A stretch of 37,932 bases of DNA from CAZJYI01 sp964550025 (GCA_964550025.1 CAZJYI010000118.1:1-37932); one strand, 5' to 3'; shown: positions 24,656 to 33,721, counted from the first letter of the stretch. Program-made: numbers and translations. Notes: generated from the letters alone by a model not told the origin.

Positions 24656-27600
24656 CCTTGTCACCTCCTTCGGGGGCGTCGGTGGACTCGTCGGCCTTCG
24701 CCTCCGGTTTCGGTGCTTGCTCGCGGCTGGAAGGGGGCGACCCGGGCGGTTGTCCCTCCTGGTTCCGATCCTCCGCCTGACCGGAGTCCGGCGGCGCGTT
24801 CGCCGCCTGGGAGTCAGCGCTGTCGGCGGTCGGTTTCCGAGCGGCTTCGGCGCGGCGGCGCGGGGCTGTCACCAGCATGTGCCAGAGTGACCATGTCACG
24901 AGGACGACGAAGCCGGCGGCGACCGTAGCGTTGCACACGATCGCGCGCGCCAAACTGGGCACGAACACGGCGGCCTCGACGGCCGCTATCAGGGCGATGC
25001 CGACAACGAGGGCGCGCCGGGCCAGCGAGCTGCCCAGGAGGGCCAGGCCCAAGCCCCCGATGACCACGATAGCCACGACCTTCACAATCGAGTCGGACGC
25101 AACGCGCAAGACGAGTGCACCTTCAGCCCCGCCGGTCGGGCGAAGCGTGGAGTACAGTACGTGGCGCCCGTCGGTGGCGAACGTCTCCAGCACGCCGCGG
25201 TCGACGCCGACGTTCTCGGTGACCCAGGCGAGTAGCTCTTCGCTGGAGCGTCGGGCGCGTGGCCACGTGCTGAACCCCTTGAACACCCACACGAGCTCGT
25301 CGTTCCACGGCCCTTTCTTGCCCAGGTAGGCCCACTCGCGCGGGTAGAAGACAGAGAGGTAGACTTGCTGAACCGCGGGCTCATTGGGGAATTCCGGGGC
25401 GAGCAGGGTCAGGTCCGCCTGGTTGACGATGTAGCGCAGTTCCAGCAGGAAGGGCTCGTCCTGCTCCTGGCTGACCAGCGGGACGTAGTACTCGCCGGGC
25501 TCGCCCTGCTCGAGCGTAACGGGTCGCCCGTTGATGCGCAGGGGCTGCGTGTCGAACTGTACGCCGTCTGGGAGGCGGATGACCAGGCGCTGCCGCACGC
25601 TGCGCATGCGATAGAGTGCCTGGACGCTGGTCACGTCGCCGCGCGTCACCACCATGCGCACCAGCCCGCGTTCGATGCTCGTGGCCTTCACGTCCTTGGA
25701 CTCGTAGCGCGTGGCCTTGACCGCAAGCGACCAGTCGTGGTGGAACTCGTACGCCTGGGCCGCGGCGTCGACCTCGGCGCCGGGCATCAGGTCCTGTTGC
25801 GGGTCGATCGGCCGCAACCCGGTGGGCGCACCCGTGGGGGCTACATCGATGGCCTCGGCCTTGGCCAGGACGATCTGGCCCCAGGCCCTGTCCACGCCGC
25901 GCGGGACCAGGCGCGGAACCTGCAGTTCCACGCTACGGCCGATCTCCAGTGCGTTGATCTTGGTCTCCCAGGTGAGGCGGATGGCAACAGAGCCGAGGAA
26001 CTCGGTATCGCGCGTCAGGCGCCAGGGCACGTAGTCCGGGAGCAGGTCCGGCAGGTTCGCGGCGTCAGGGTCGGGGGTGTGCATCACGCCCGGGGTCGTG
26101 ATGCGAATCGTGGTGGCGAGCGCGGTCGGCACATCCAGTCGCAAGGCTTTGATGCCGCTGTAGCGGATGTCATAGAACAGCGTGGCGTCGGTCTTGACGA
26201 CACCCGACTCGATACGCGTGACCAGGAGTTGGCGCACCGTGCTGTGAGGCGCACGCCGGCGGGCGTCGAGACGCAGGGAGGCGGCTTCATCGGCAAAGGC
26301 GAACGACAAAACCGGCCGTTGCCGGGCCGCGCGGGCGCTACGCATGCCGGCCAGGGCTTCTTCGTGCGCTATGGGCCGCAGCCCGATCAGATCGTCCGGG
26401 TTCAGGCGCAGGCTTTCAGGTGCGTAGACCACCAGGCGTCCGTTTTCGTGCTCGACATCGTCGGTCTTGGCGCGGGGCAGGGGCACGTCGAGACGGACGG
26501 GTGCGGCGCCGGGTGTCAGCAGGCCGGCCTCGTCCAACGGGCGACGTAGCGCGAGTTCGAGTTTGACGCGCCCCTCGGCTTTGCTTGCCAGGTTGACGTC
26601 GAGCGTGCGCATGCCGGCGGCGGGGTCTCCCAGGCTCGTGTTGTCCACGGCGACGGCCCGTGTGCGGCCTTCGGCAACGCCCCGTACGTGCCGTAGCGCA
26701 TAGCCGCCCGGCACGAGCAGCCTGAACGCGAAGACGCCGGTGCGCTGGACATCGTAGACGCACAGCATGTCGGCGGTGACGTGCTCGGGGGTGACGGTCA
26801 CCTCGACGAGCGATTCGACCAGTACGCGCGGTTCGACTTTCTCGACGCTGATCCGCAGGTCGAAGGGAAGGGCGGCATAGCGGTACGAGAAATCCCATTT
26901 GCCGGTGCGCAACGAGGCCGGGAGCTCGCCGGCGTCGAGTTGTAGCAGTCCGTCACGACGTTCGGCCTCGCCGCGCAGCCCCGCACTAATCTGGACTCCG
27001 ATGATGCCCTGCTGGCGGCCCGCGCCGATTGCCCGGATGACTGGCACTTGCACGGAACGCTCGTTCGAGAAGCGTTCGAGCTCGAGGATGAGTGCCTGGG
27101 CGCCCTTGGTCGGCTCGAAGAGTTGGACGGTTACCCGCTGGGCGTCTTCGGCGGGTGCTACCGACCATTGGCGCACGTTCTGGTCGTAGACGTTAACCAC
27201 CTTGTGGTCGTCGGGCACGTCGATCAGGAACTGCGAGAGCTCCGCGCGGCTGATCGTGTAGGCGAGCTTGGTCTTCGTGCGTACGATGCCTTCCTCGATC
27301 CGGACCTGCTGTTCGGCCTGAACGCCGTAGAGGGCCTTGAGGCCGCGGGCGCCTTCGGACTTGGGCGTCCACTCGATGCGCACGGTGGGGGCCGCGCCGA
27401 CGAAGGCCAGAACATGTGTTTCGTTCGTGCCCGGGGCGGGCGGGGCGTCGGACTGTGCGACCATGGGGTGGATGTCGACCTTGACGCCGGCCTCGGGGAT
27501 ACGGATATCCCAGCGGCTGATCGGGGCCGGCGGGGCTTCGAAGCTGACGCTGTTGCGCCCCGGGGACTTGGTGTAGGTGCGCACGAAGTCAAGAGACAGG

Positions 27601-28112
27601 TCGACCGTCTCGGGCTCCTCCCCCGTCTTCCGCAGCAGGAGGTGGTACCCCTTGGCGGCATCGAATCCCAGCCGGGCCGGTTCGTTGCCCAGGCGTGCGG
27701 CGGTCATGCCAACATCCTTCAGTCGCAGCGGTACGCGGTGCCAGCCCTGTTCGAGAAGCTCGATGCTGACGCGTGCCTTGACCGACATGACATCGGTGGA
27801 CACGACCGCATCCGCGGCGATCTCGTTGACGATGTAGGCCACGTCGGGCTTGTCGGGTTGCTCGGGTTTTGTGCCTGCCCGCGCGGCGTCCCAGAGCTTG
27901 CGGAACTCCTCGTAGGGAAGGAAGACCCCGCGCCCGTTCTTCTCGAAGGTCTTCCACAGTTTCTCGTACGGGATGTAGATGCTCTGCTCGACCGGGGGGC
28001 GCCTGTCGGCAGGCAGCGGTTTGGCCTCCGGGGCCGGGGGCGGCGCCGACCAGGTGAGGACGCGGCTTGCGAACAGAAGCATCGCCGATGCTGCGTAACG
28101 GTGTGCGGTCAT
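24648..28112 (-). CDS. large envelope protein, single-unit paralogue of the giant protein
   Basis: 1154 residues from ATG at 28112 (AAGGAGG 8 nt upstream, followed by a good signal peptide; codons further upstream do not look like protein). Residues about 42-76 carry SIYIPYEKLWKTFEKNG and VFLPYEEFRKLWDAAR, the same motif region seen twice in the neighbouring giant protein. The body is beta-rich with recurrent segments such as FLIDVPDDHKVVNVYDQNV and LRLDVPTALATTIRI. Three or so membrane helices occupy about 1008-1080, and the tail is a charged Pro/Glu/Lys-rich segment, presumably cytoplasmic. It ends 8 bp inside the giant gene, so both proteins are made from one message and probably act together. 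No enzyme motif is visible; function unknown. It would be exported and fixed in the inner membrane by its C-terminus. Confidence 0.83.
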   Translation of the reverse strand: MTAHRYAASAMLLFASRVLTWSAPPPAPEAKPLPADRRPPVEQSIYIPYEKLWKTFEKNGRGVFLPYEEFRKLWDAARAGTKPEQPDKPDVAYIVNEIAADAVVSTDVMSVKARVSIELLEQGWHRVPLRLKDVGMTAARLGNEPARLGFDAAKGYHLLLRKTGEEPETVDLSLDFVRTYTKSPGRNSVSFEAPPAPISRWDIRIPEAGVKVDIHPMVAQSDAPPAPGTNETHVLAFVGAAPTVRIEWTPKSEGARGLKALYGVQAEQQVRIEEGIVRTKTKLAYTISRAELSQFLIDVPDDHKVVNVYDQNVRQWSVAPAEDAQRVTVQLFEPTKGAQALILELERFSNERSVQVPVIRAIGAGRQQGIIGVQISAGLRGEAERRDGLLQLDAGELPASLRTGKWDFSYRYAALPFDLRISVEKVEPRVLVESLVEVTVTPEHVTADMLCVYDVQRTGVFAFRLLVPGGYALRHVRGVAEGRTRAVAVDNTSLGDPAAGMRTLDVNLASKAEGRVKLELALRRPLDEAGLLTPGAAPVRLDVPLPRAKTDDVEHENGRLVVYAPESLRLNPDDLIGLRPIAHEEALAGMRSARAARQRPVLSFAFADEAASLRLDARRRAPHSTVRQLLVTRIESGVVKTDATLFYDIRYSGIKALRLDVPTALATTIRITTPGVMHTPDPDAANLPDLLPDYVPWRLTRDTEFLGSVAIRLTWETKINALEIGRSVELQVPRLVPRGVDRAWGQIVLAKAEAIDVAPTGAPTGLRPIDPQQDLMPGAEVDAAAQAYEFHHDWSLAVKATRYESKDVKATSIERGLVRMVVTRGDVTSVQALYRMRSVRQRLVIRLPDGVQFDTQPLRINGRPVTLEQGEPGEYYVPLVSQEQDEPFLLELRYIVNQADLTLLAPEFPNEPAVQQVYLSVFYPREWAYLGKKGPWNDELVWVFKGFSTWPRARRSSEELLAWVTENVGVDRGVLETFATDGRHVLYSTLRPTGGAEGALVLRVASDSIVKVVAIVVIGGLGLALLGSSLARRALVVGIALIAAVEAAVFVPSLARAIVCNATVAAGFVVLVTWSLWHMLVTAPRRRAEAARKPTADSADSQAANAPPDSGQAEDRNQEGQPPGSPPSSREQAPKPEAKADESTDAPEGGDKDA

Positions 28113-28186
28113 AGGAACGGCCTCCTTCTCTTGCTCTGGGTTTGCGCTGGCGAGCGGTTGCGGAATGCGGCTGCCACTCACTCGCA

Positions 28187-28215
28187 TTTTTACCATCGCC
28201 GGGGAAAAGGCGCAA
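28187..28215 (-). promoter_or_regulatory. possible promoter of the giant-gene operon
   Basis: On the minus strand TTGCGC (28210-28215), 17 bp, TAAAAA (28187-28192), about 75 bp before the ATG. The -35 box is a poor match, so this is tentative. Confidence 0.33.
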
Positions 28216-28377
28216 GAACGGTGCGCTAGCAATTCCCGTTTTGGCCGGGGTTTCCCCCTTCTTCTCGCGCCATGGGGATGCTCCTGCCGGCCTTCGCCGG
28301 AGACTACGGCCCGGCACATGCCTCATGCTTGCTCGAAACGGACGCAGCGGAGCGACCGGGGGGAATCGTGATCCGTT

Positions 28378-28480
28378 CTCGTCCACCCGAAAGAGGAAGG
28401 GGCGGTGGACGGTTACGGGCGACGATTGCGGTGGACGATGGTGCAACGCGCGTGCCCGGTTCGCCCCTTCCTCGGAACCG
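28378..28480 (+). repeat. dispersed repeat, copy 2
   Basis: The core 28385-28440 matches 14902-14957. In this copy CGTCCACC (28380-28387) can pair with either GGTGGACG at 28404-28411 or GGTGGACG at 28430-28437, two mutually exclusive hairpins. Same orientation as copy 1, about 13.5 kb away. Confidence 0.8.
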
Positions 28481-28523
28481 TAGACAGCAAACGGAATCGG
28501 TCACAACGGTCGCCGGTCCAATC

Positions 28524-28595
28524 CCCGGTCTTTCGCCCTGATCTTTCACCCTGATCTCCCCGGAAAGGTGGGGAAGACAAGGGCGAAAGACCGGG
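28524..28595. repeat. 16 bp perfect inverted repeat with 40 nt loop
   Basis: CCCGGTCTTTCGCCCT at 28524-28539 pairs with 28580-28595. Inside the loop TCCCC/GGGGA can form a minor stem. No T-tract follows, so it is not a standard terminator; it resembles a palindromic intergenic repeat. Confidence 0.75.
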
Positions 28596-28603
28596 AGGCG
28601 GGA

Positions 28604-28678
28604 ATCGGGATTGCCGAGGGGATTACCATCCTGGAACAGGATCTCTGAATCCCGATCACGGCCGGTCAACCGTGATCG
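28604..28678. repeat. overlapping inverted repeats upstream of cas promoter
   Basis: ATCGGGATT (28604-28612) pairs with AATCCCGAT (28648-28656). The latter overlaps CGATCACGG (28653-28661), which pairs with CCGTGATCG (28670-28678). The two stems share four bases and cannot both form fully. Confidence 0.6.
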
Positions 28679-28744
28679 TGGTGGGCAGAGTGACGGCGCG
28701 TCTCTGCTTCGGCAGTCCAGTGCGACGCTACAATTGGTCCGTTC

Positions 28745-28772
28745 TTGACCTTGAACATGCATGCCCTATTAT
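28745..28772 (+). promoter_or_regulatory. cas operon promoter
   Basis: TTGACC at 28745-28750, a 16 bp spacer and TATTAT at 28767-28772, in a locally AT-rich patch 80 bp before the cas3 ATG. It is the best sigma-70-type match in the window's second half, and all eight cas genes lie downstream without a terminator. Confidence 0.65.
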
Positions 28773-28783
28773 GAACATACGTG
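28752..28783 (+). promoter_or_regulatory. possible operator: two direct repeats 20 bp apart
   Basis: TGAACATGCATG (28752-28763) and TGAACATACGTG (28772-28783) share 10 of 12 bases with a 20 bp period, two turns of the helix. One lies between the -35 and -10 boxes of the cas promoter and the other starts at the last base of the -10. That placement suits a repressor; no regulator gene is in the window. Confidence 0.45.
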
Positions 28784-28852
28784 TAGAGCGTCACGCAGCC
28801 GAATTCTGTTGCCCGCCGTCTTCCGTTCCGATCGGTGGGGGACGGAGGTGTC

Positions 28853-31582
28853 ATGTATCAATTCTGGGGCAAGTGCGTCGGCGAGGAGGATGTCCATCTG
28901 CTCGTTTACCACGGGTTGGACGTTGCGGCCGTAGGCAGCGTCTACCTGCAGTCACGTGCTCAGGCCTGTGACACGATGAGCCGACTGCTCGGTACGCCGC
29001 CCGAAATGACGGTATCGCTGTTGCCGTTGCTGCTGGCGCTTCACGACATCGGCAAGTTCTCTCGGCGGTTTCAGACCAGATCGCCGGTCGCCTGTCATGC
29101 GCTTGGGCAGACGTGGGGTTCCTCGCCGACGGCAACTCACCACACCGCGATTGGGCGTTTCTGGTGGAAACGAAAGGTGCGGGAGTGGATGCAGGAGACC
29201 GTACCCCTCTTTCGCGGCCAAGATGGGCTCGAAGATGACTTCAGATATGCAGTCGACCCGTTGGCTGAAGCCGTGCTGGGGCACCATGGCCGGCCGGCGC
29301 AACTGCCCCAAACCGGTACGGCAGCGTTCTTTGCCACGCCGGAATTGAGCCGGTATGTGGGTGCCGAGGAAACGGAGGGCGTGCGATGCTACCTCTCCGA
29401 GCTTGCCGGCATCTTCACGCCAGAGTCGTTGGGGATTGAGTTTTGCGACGATCTCATAGAGGCATGGGAAAATGCCTCATGGTGGGTCGCTGGTTTGGCC
29501 GTGCTCGCAGACTGGCTCGGCTCCAACACCTTGTGGTTCGAACCATGTGCCGATTCCATGCCCCTTGCCGCCTACTGGAAGGACATTGCCGTGCCGGCGG
29601 CGGAACGTGCTTGCAGGGAAGCGGGTCTGAACGCGCGTGCCGTGGTTCCTGCATCCGGGCCGCGCGGACTCTTTCCCTCCTTCGACCGTCTGCGGGCCGC
29701 GCAGCGGCTCTGTGTGGAGCATCCGTTGGCGCAGCGAGGTCCCCGGTTGGCGATTCTGGAAGACGAAACTGGCAGCGGCAAGACGGAGGCTGCAAGCCTG
29801 CTCGCCTGCAAGCTCGTAGGGCAGGGTGCGGCAAGCGGGATTGCCTTTCTCCTGCCCACGATGGCGACGGCGAACGCGATGTTCGCGCGGATGCATGGGC
29901 TGTTCGAACGGCTCTTTCCCGGGGGCGGCCAGGACTCCCTGATGACTCTCTCCCACAGCAAGCGCATGATGAATCGAGCATACCGTCAGCAACTCGCGGC
30001 ATTCTCGGACAACTCGGATGGAGTCTCTGCAGCGGGGCCTTGGTTAGCGGACAACCGAAAGAAGGCCCTCCTGGCGCCTTTGTGTGTAGGCACGATCGAT
30101 CAGGCGCTGATGGCCGCGATCAACACGCGGCACCAGGCATTGCGCCTGTTCGGCCTCTCGCGGCACGTTCTGATCGCTGACGAGATCCACGCCTGCGATG
30201 CCTATATGCTCCGCATTCTCGAGAATCTCCTGCAGTTCCACGCAGCTTGCGGCGGCGCGGCCATTCTTCTCACGGCCACACTGCCTATGCGAATGCGGCA
30301 ACGGCTGGTTTCCGCATTCGCAAAGGGCGCCGGCTGGAACGGTGGCACGCCCACGTGTAGAAGCGATGCCTACCCGCTTCTGTCGATGGTGGCAGACGGT
30401 GCGCTCGAGGAGATCGACATCTCAGAATTCGATGGGAACGCGGTCACCGGTAGTCGAGTCGTCACGGTCGAGACTGTTGACTCCCGCGATGCCGTTGATA
30501 TGGCGCTGCTGAGTGCTGTCCGCGAAGGCAAGTGTGCCTGTTGGATCAGGAACACGGTGGACGAGGCGACGGGAGCGTATGACCGCCTGGCACCCCAAGT
30601 CGCCGAGGTTGGCGGCACAGTTCAGCTTTTCCATGCACGTTTCGCCGCGGGTGACCGCGAAGACATAGAGCGAACTGTGCTCGCCCAATTCGGGAAGGAG
30701 AGCGGTGGCAGCAAGCGTGCCCGCCGCATCATCATCGCAACGCAAGTGGTTGAGCAGTCGCTGGACATTGATTTCGACTTCATGGTCACGGATCTTGCCC
30801 CGATTGACCTCATCATCCAGCGGGTCGGGCGTCTTTGCCGCCACCTGCGCAACGCCGAGGGGGAGAGGGTCCGCTCAGGTCCGGATGCGCGTGGGGCGCC
30901 GAAGCTCATTCTGCACATGCCGGAGTGGTCCGATTCCCCAAATGACGATTGGGTGACGGACTTCTCGTCGGGAACGGAATTCGTGTATCCCCATCACGAA
31001 CGCCTGTGGCTGACGGCGAAGTGGCTTCGCGAGCGTGGCGAACTGCGCATACCAACGGATCTACGCGATAGCATGGAGTATGTGTACTCGGGAGAAAGCG
31101 ATGTTCCGGACGGGTTGCGGTCGGTCCAGAATCTCGCGACCGGCAAAGACAGGGCCGCGGGCTCGATGGCTGGGTTCGGCTGTCTGGATCTCGACGATGG
31201 ATATGGGAACGCGGACCAACCATTCATGGACGAGCAGTATGTGCCCACGCGGCTGGGCGAGAAGACGAGAACGGTTCGCCTGATTTGCCTGGTTGACGGC
31301 GCGCTGGCTCCGTGGGGCGGCGAGGGCGAGCAGGGGTGGGCGGCCGGCGATGTCGGCGTCCGCATCTGGTATGCGGATAGCGCTGATAGCGGTTGGAATC
31401 CGGAGGGTGCAAGAGAACAAGCTTGTCTTGCGTCAATGCCGGACAAGGGGAAGTGGGTGATTCCGGTCGCGATGGCTCTGAGCGAGGATGGAACCTGGCG
31501 AGGAGCTGCGCGAGGATCGGACGGTAAGCGGACGGATCTGATCTATGACGAAATGCGCGGACTGCGGTTTGCACGAGAATAG
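28853..31582 (+). CDS. cas3: CRISPR type I-E nuclease-helicase Cas3
   Basis: 909 residues from ATG at 28853 (GGAGG 4 nt upstream; the GTG at 28835 is less likely). N-terminal HD nuclease: H20 in YHGLD, H64-D65 in LLALHDIGK, and H144-H145 in LGHHGRP bind the two metals. The superfamily 2 helicase follows: Walker A GSGKT at 307-311, DEIH box at 443-446 (ADEIHACDAYM), LLTATLP, and motif VI region with QRVGRLCRH. A C-terminal domain closes the chain. Cas3 is recruited by Cascade and unwinds and degrades target DNA from the R-loop. All key residues are present. It is the first gene of the operon; cas8e starts 9 bp downstream of its stop. Confidence 0.95.
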   Translation: MYQFWGKCVGEEDVHLLVYHGLDVAAVGSVYLQSRAQACDTMSRLLGTPPEMTVSLLPLLLALHDIGKFSRRFQTRSPVACHALGQTWGSSPTATHHTAIGRFWWKRKVREWMQETVPLFRGQDGLEDDFRYAVDPLAEAVLGHHGRPAQLPQTGTAAFFATPELSRYVGAEETEGVRCYLSELAGIFTPESLGIEFCDDLIEAWENASWWVAGLAVLADWLGSNTLWFEPCADSMPLAAYWKDIAVPAAERACREAGLNARAVVPASGPRGLFPSFDRLRAAQRLCVEHPLAQRGPRLAILEDETGSGKTEAASLLACKLVGQGAASGIAFLLPTMATANAMFARMHGLFERLFPGGGQDSLMTLSHSKRMMNRAYRQQLAAFSDNSDGVSAAGPWLADNRKKALLAPLCVGTIDQALMAAINTRHQALRLFGLSRHVLIADEIHACDAYMLRILENLLQFHAACGGAAILLTATLPMRMRQRLVSAFAKGAGWNGGTPTCRSDAYPLLSMVADGALEEIDISEFDGNAVTGSRVVTVETVDSRDAVDMALLSAVREGKCACWIRNTVDEATGAYDRLAPQVAEVGGTVQLFHARFAAGDREDIERTVLAQFGKESGGSKRARRIIIATQVVEQSLDIDFDFMVTDLAPIDLIIQRVGRLCRHLRNAEGERVRSGPDARGAPKLILHMPEWSDSPNDDWVTDFSSGTEFVYPHHERLWLTAKWLRERGELRIPTDLRDSMEYVYSGESDVPDGLRSVQNLATGKDRAAGSMAGFGCLDLDDGYGNADQPFMDEQYVPTRLGEKTRTVRLICLVDGALAPWGGEGEQGWAAGDVGVRIWYADSADSGWNPEGAREQACLASMPDKGKWVIPVAMALSEDGTWRGAARGSDGKRTDLIYDEMRGLRFARE

Positions 31583-31591
31583 GAGGTGGGT

Positions 31592-33193
31592 GTGGCATAC
31601 AACCTGATGGAAGAAGCGTGGCTGCACGTCGAATACGGCGACGGCTTCAGACGCTGGATCGCACCGTGGCAGGTTGCCGAGGAAAGCGAGCACGGGCTCC
31701 CGACCGCCTTCTGCTCGGGACGTCCTGACCTCGATGGGGCCATGACGGAGTTCATTATCGGTCTCGTTCAAACCGTGTTCTGCCCGACGAATCGTCGTGA
31801 CTGGGAGAAGCTGTGGCAGAACCCGCCCGACGCGAATGCCCTTCGAGACAGGCTCACCGCGGAGAACGTGAAATCGTGCTTCGAACTACTGGGGGATGGG
31901 CACTGTTTCATGCAGGATGAGGATCTCCTCGCTGATGCCAAGCCGATGCGCGTTGAGACTTTGTTGATGGATACGCCGGGGCAGAAGACTCTCGACGAGA
32001 ACAAAGATCACTTTGTGAAGAGAAAGCGTATTGCCGGGCTTTGCCCAAGATGTCTCGCCCAAACCGTCTTCTGTTTGCAGACATATGCTTCTGGCGGAGG
32101 CGGAGGGGGAGGAGGCTACCACACGTCTGTTCGAGGGGGTGGGCCACTGACGACAGTCATCGTGGGGGATGACCTGCTGAATACCGCGATTCTCAACGTA
32201 ACACCCCAGGTACCCTTCTCTGATCTATCAACAGTCTTCCCGTGGATGACGGCAACGAGAACAAGCGAGAAAGGGAGTGGTGTGGTCACGACTCCTGAGG
32301 ATGTACACGCTCTGCAGGCATTCTGGGGGATGCCTCGGAGGATACGCTTGGGAACTGCTCGGGGTGAGGCGGAATGCGACATCTGTGGCGAGATGTCAGA
32401 ATGGCTCGTGAAAGACTATCGTCGCAAGACTTGCGGCACTGACTATGGGGGAGGGTGGCGACATCCATCGTCACCACACCAAATCAAGGACAACGTGCCG
32501 ATAGCGATCCACGTTCAACCCGGTGGGATACGGTACCACGCGTGGTTGGGCGCGATCGTCCCGAGCCGCGACGGCAGGTTGCAGCCCGCCCGTACGATCA
32601 TGGAAATCGGCAGCCGACTGGCGGACGAAAGCGGCTTCTCGACCAGTGACTCTGGTTTTCGTGTCCGCGCGTTTGGCTACGACATGGACAAAATGAAGGC
32701 TCGTTGCTGGTACGAAGGCGAGTTTCCCATTCTTCGTGTCGCTGAGAGGATTAGGACAGCTTTTGGGCGAGTCAGCGAGGTCCTTGTCACCATTGCCAGC
32801 TCTGGCGCCGAAGCTCTCCGCAAAGCGATCCTGAGTTCCAGGGATCCCGACGGACACAAAACGAAGTCGTCGAGTGGCGAGCTCAGTCAGGTCGGCGCGT
32901 TCTGGTCCGGCACCGAGGCCGGTTTCTACAGGGCGCTGAATCGCGCGCACCGCCGGCTCTTGGAGGGCGGCACTGTGGACGATGTCTATCGCGACTGGCT
33001 TGCCGTGGTCCGAAAGGCAGCTCTTCGGTTGTTCGACGAGGCCGCCGATGTCGCGTTCCTTGCCGAGCACGGCGATCCGCGCGCGGTGGTCAAGGCGCGC
33101 GAGAAGCTCGGGAAGTCGCTTTCATGGACCAAGTGGTGGCGGGAGAAGCTTGAAGTAGAGGAAGCACAAGAGGAAGGGAGGGATGCGGGATGA
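31592..33193 (+). CDS. cas8e: Cascade large subunit Cas8e (Cse1/CasA)
   Basis: 533 residues from GTG at 31592, chosen by AGGAGG at 31581-31586 with 5 nt spacing and by the family start (YNLMEEAWLHV). Two CxxC pairs (LCPRC and CDICG) match the zinc site of Cse1. A glycine-rich stretch runs into YHTSVRGGGPLTT, the family-typical segment near the PAM-reading loop. The C-terminal four-helix bundle region (from about residue 430) contains FYRALNRAHRRLL. Cse1 reads the PAM, opens the duplex and docks Cas3. The stop overlaps the cse2 start by 4 bp. Confidence 0.93.
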   Translation: MAYNLMEEAWLHVEYGDGFRRWIAPWQVAEESEHGLPTAFCSGRPDLDGAMTEFIIGLVQTVFCPTNRRDWEKLWQNPPDANALRDRLTAENVKSCFELLGDGHCFMQDEDLLADAKPMRVETLLMDTPGQKTLDENKDHFVKRKRIAGLCPRCLAQTVFCLQTYASGGGGGGGGYHTSVRGGGPLTTVIVGDDLLNTAILNVTPQVPFSDLSTVFPWMTATRTSEKGSGVVTTPEDVHALQAFWGMPRRIRLGTARGEAECDICGEMSEWLVKDYRRKTCGTDYGGGWRHPSSPHQIKDNVPIAIHVQPGGIRYHAWLGAIVPSRDGRLQPARTIMEIGSRLADESGFSTSDSGFRVRAFGYDMDKMKARCWYEGEFPILRVAERIRTAFGRVSEVLVTIASSGAEALRKAILSSRDPDGHKTKSSSGELSQVGAFWSGTEAGFYRALNRAHRRLLEGGTVDDVYRDWLAVVRKAALRLFDEAADVAFLAEHGDPRAVVKAREKLGKSLSWTKWWREKLEVEEAQEEGRDAG

Positions 33194-33690
33194 ACGTGGA
33201 GGTCGAGAAACAGGAGAAGACCGTTGGCCAGGTCGCGTTGGCGTGGTGGAACGGTTTGGAGCACGATCCCGGAGGGCGGGCGGAGCTGCGGCGCTGTGCG
33301 CGTGCGGTGGAAGCGGTGTTCTGCCCCCAGTCCCACCGGCTGGGGAGTGCATTGAGGGAGAATGGTGTGCCGGTGGCGGCCAGCGTGTTCCCTTGGATGG
33401 CGATCGCGTTGTCTCACGTTCGGGAGCACACGGCGGGGACATCCCTGGTGGCCGCCATGATCGGGCCGGACGCATCGCACCCGGTATTGAGCCCGATTCG
33501 GTTCCGCCGTTTGCTTGGAGCCGCATCGCGGGCTGACATGGTCATCTTGGTTGTGCGCCTGATCCGCATGCTGGGTGGACGTGTCAATGTTGCCGAATTG
33601 GCGGAGACCGTGAATTTCTGGGGCGACGATATGAAACGTAGATGGGCTTTTGCGTATTACGAGAAGGTGAAGCAGACCGCGAGCAGCTAG
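33190..33690 (+). CDS. cse2: Cascade small subunit Cse2 (CasB, Cas11e)
   Basis: 166 residues, all-helical, family length. FWGDDMKRRWAFAYYEKVK near the C-terminus is the family hallmark (typically HWGDxVRRRWAxxYY). LRRCARAVEAVFCP in the N-terminal part gives the basic face. Two copies bind along the Cascade belly and steady the non-target strand. The ATG overlaps the cas8e stop (ATGA), implying coupled translation. Confidence 0.93.
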   Translation: MNVEVEKQEKTVGQVALAWWNGLEHDPGGRAELRRCARAVEAVFCPQSHRLGSALRENGVPVAASVFPWMAIALSHVREHTAGTSLVAAMIGPDASHPVLSPIRFRRLLGAASRADMVILVVRLIRMLGGRVNVAELAETVNFWGDDMKRRWAFAYYEKVKQTASS

Positions 33691-33721
33691 TGGCGAAAAG
33701 GAGAAGAAGGAGGATGCTACA

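Larger units (their letters stand above)
28216..28744. other. gene-free region between giant genes and cas operon
   Basis: No credible coding frame. It contains dispersed repeat copy 2 (28378-28480), a long 16 bp inverted repeat (28524-28595), a 9 bp inverted repeat (28604-28656) and a 9 bp hairpin (28653-28678). The two neighbouring operons are transcribed away from it. Confidence 0.7.

Noticed and set aside
28113..28319. N-terminal extension of the 1154-residue protein
   Set aside because: The ATG at 28112 has AAGGAGG and begins a proper signal peptide; the extension would bury it.
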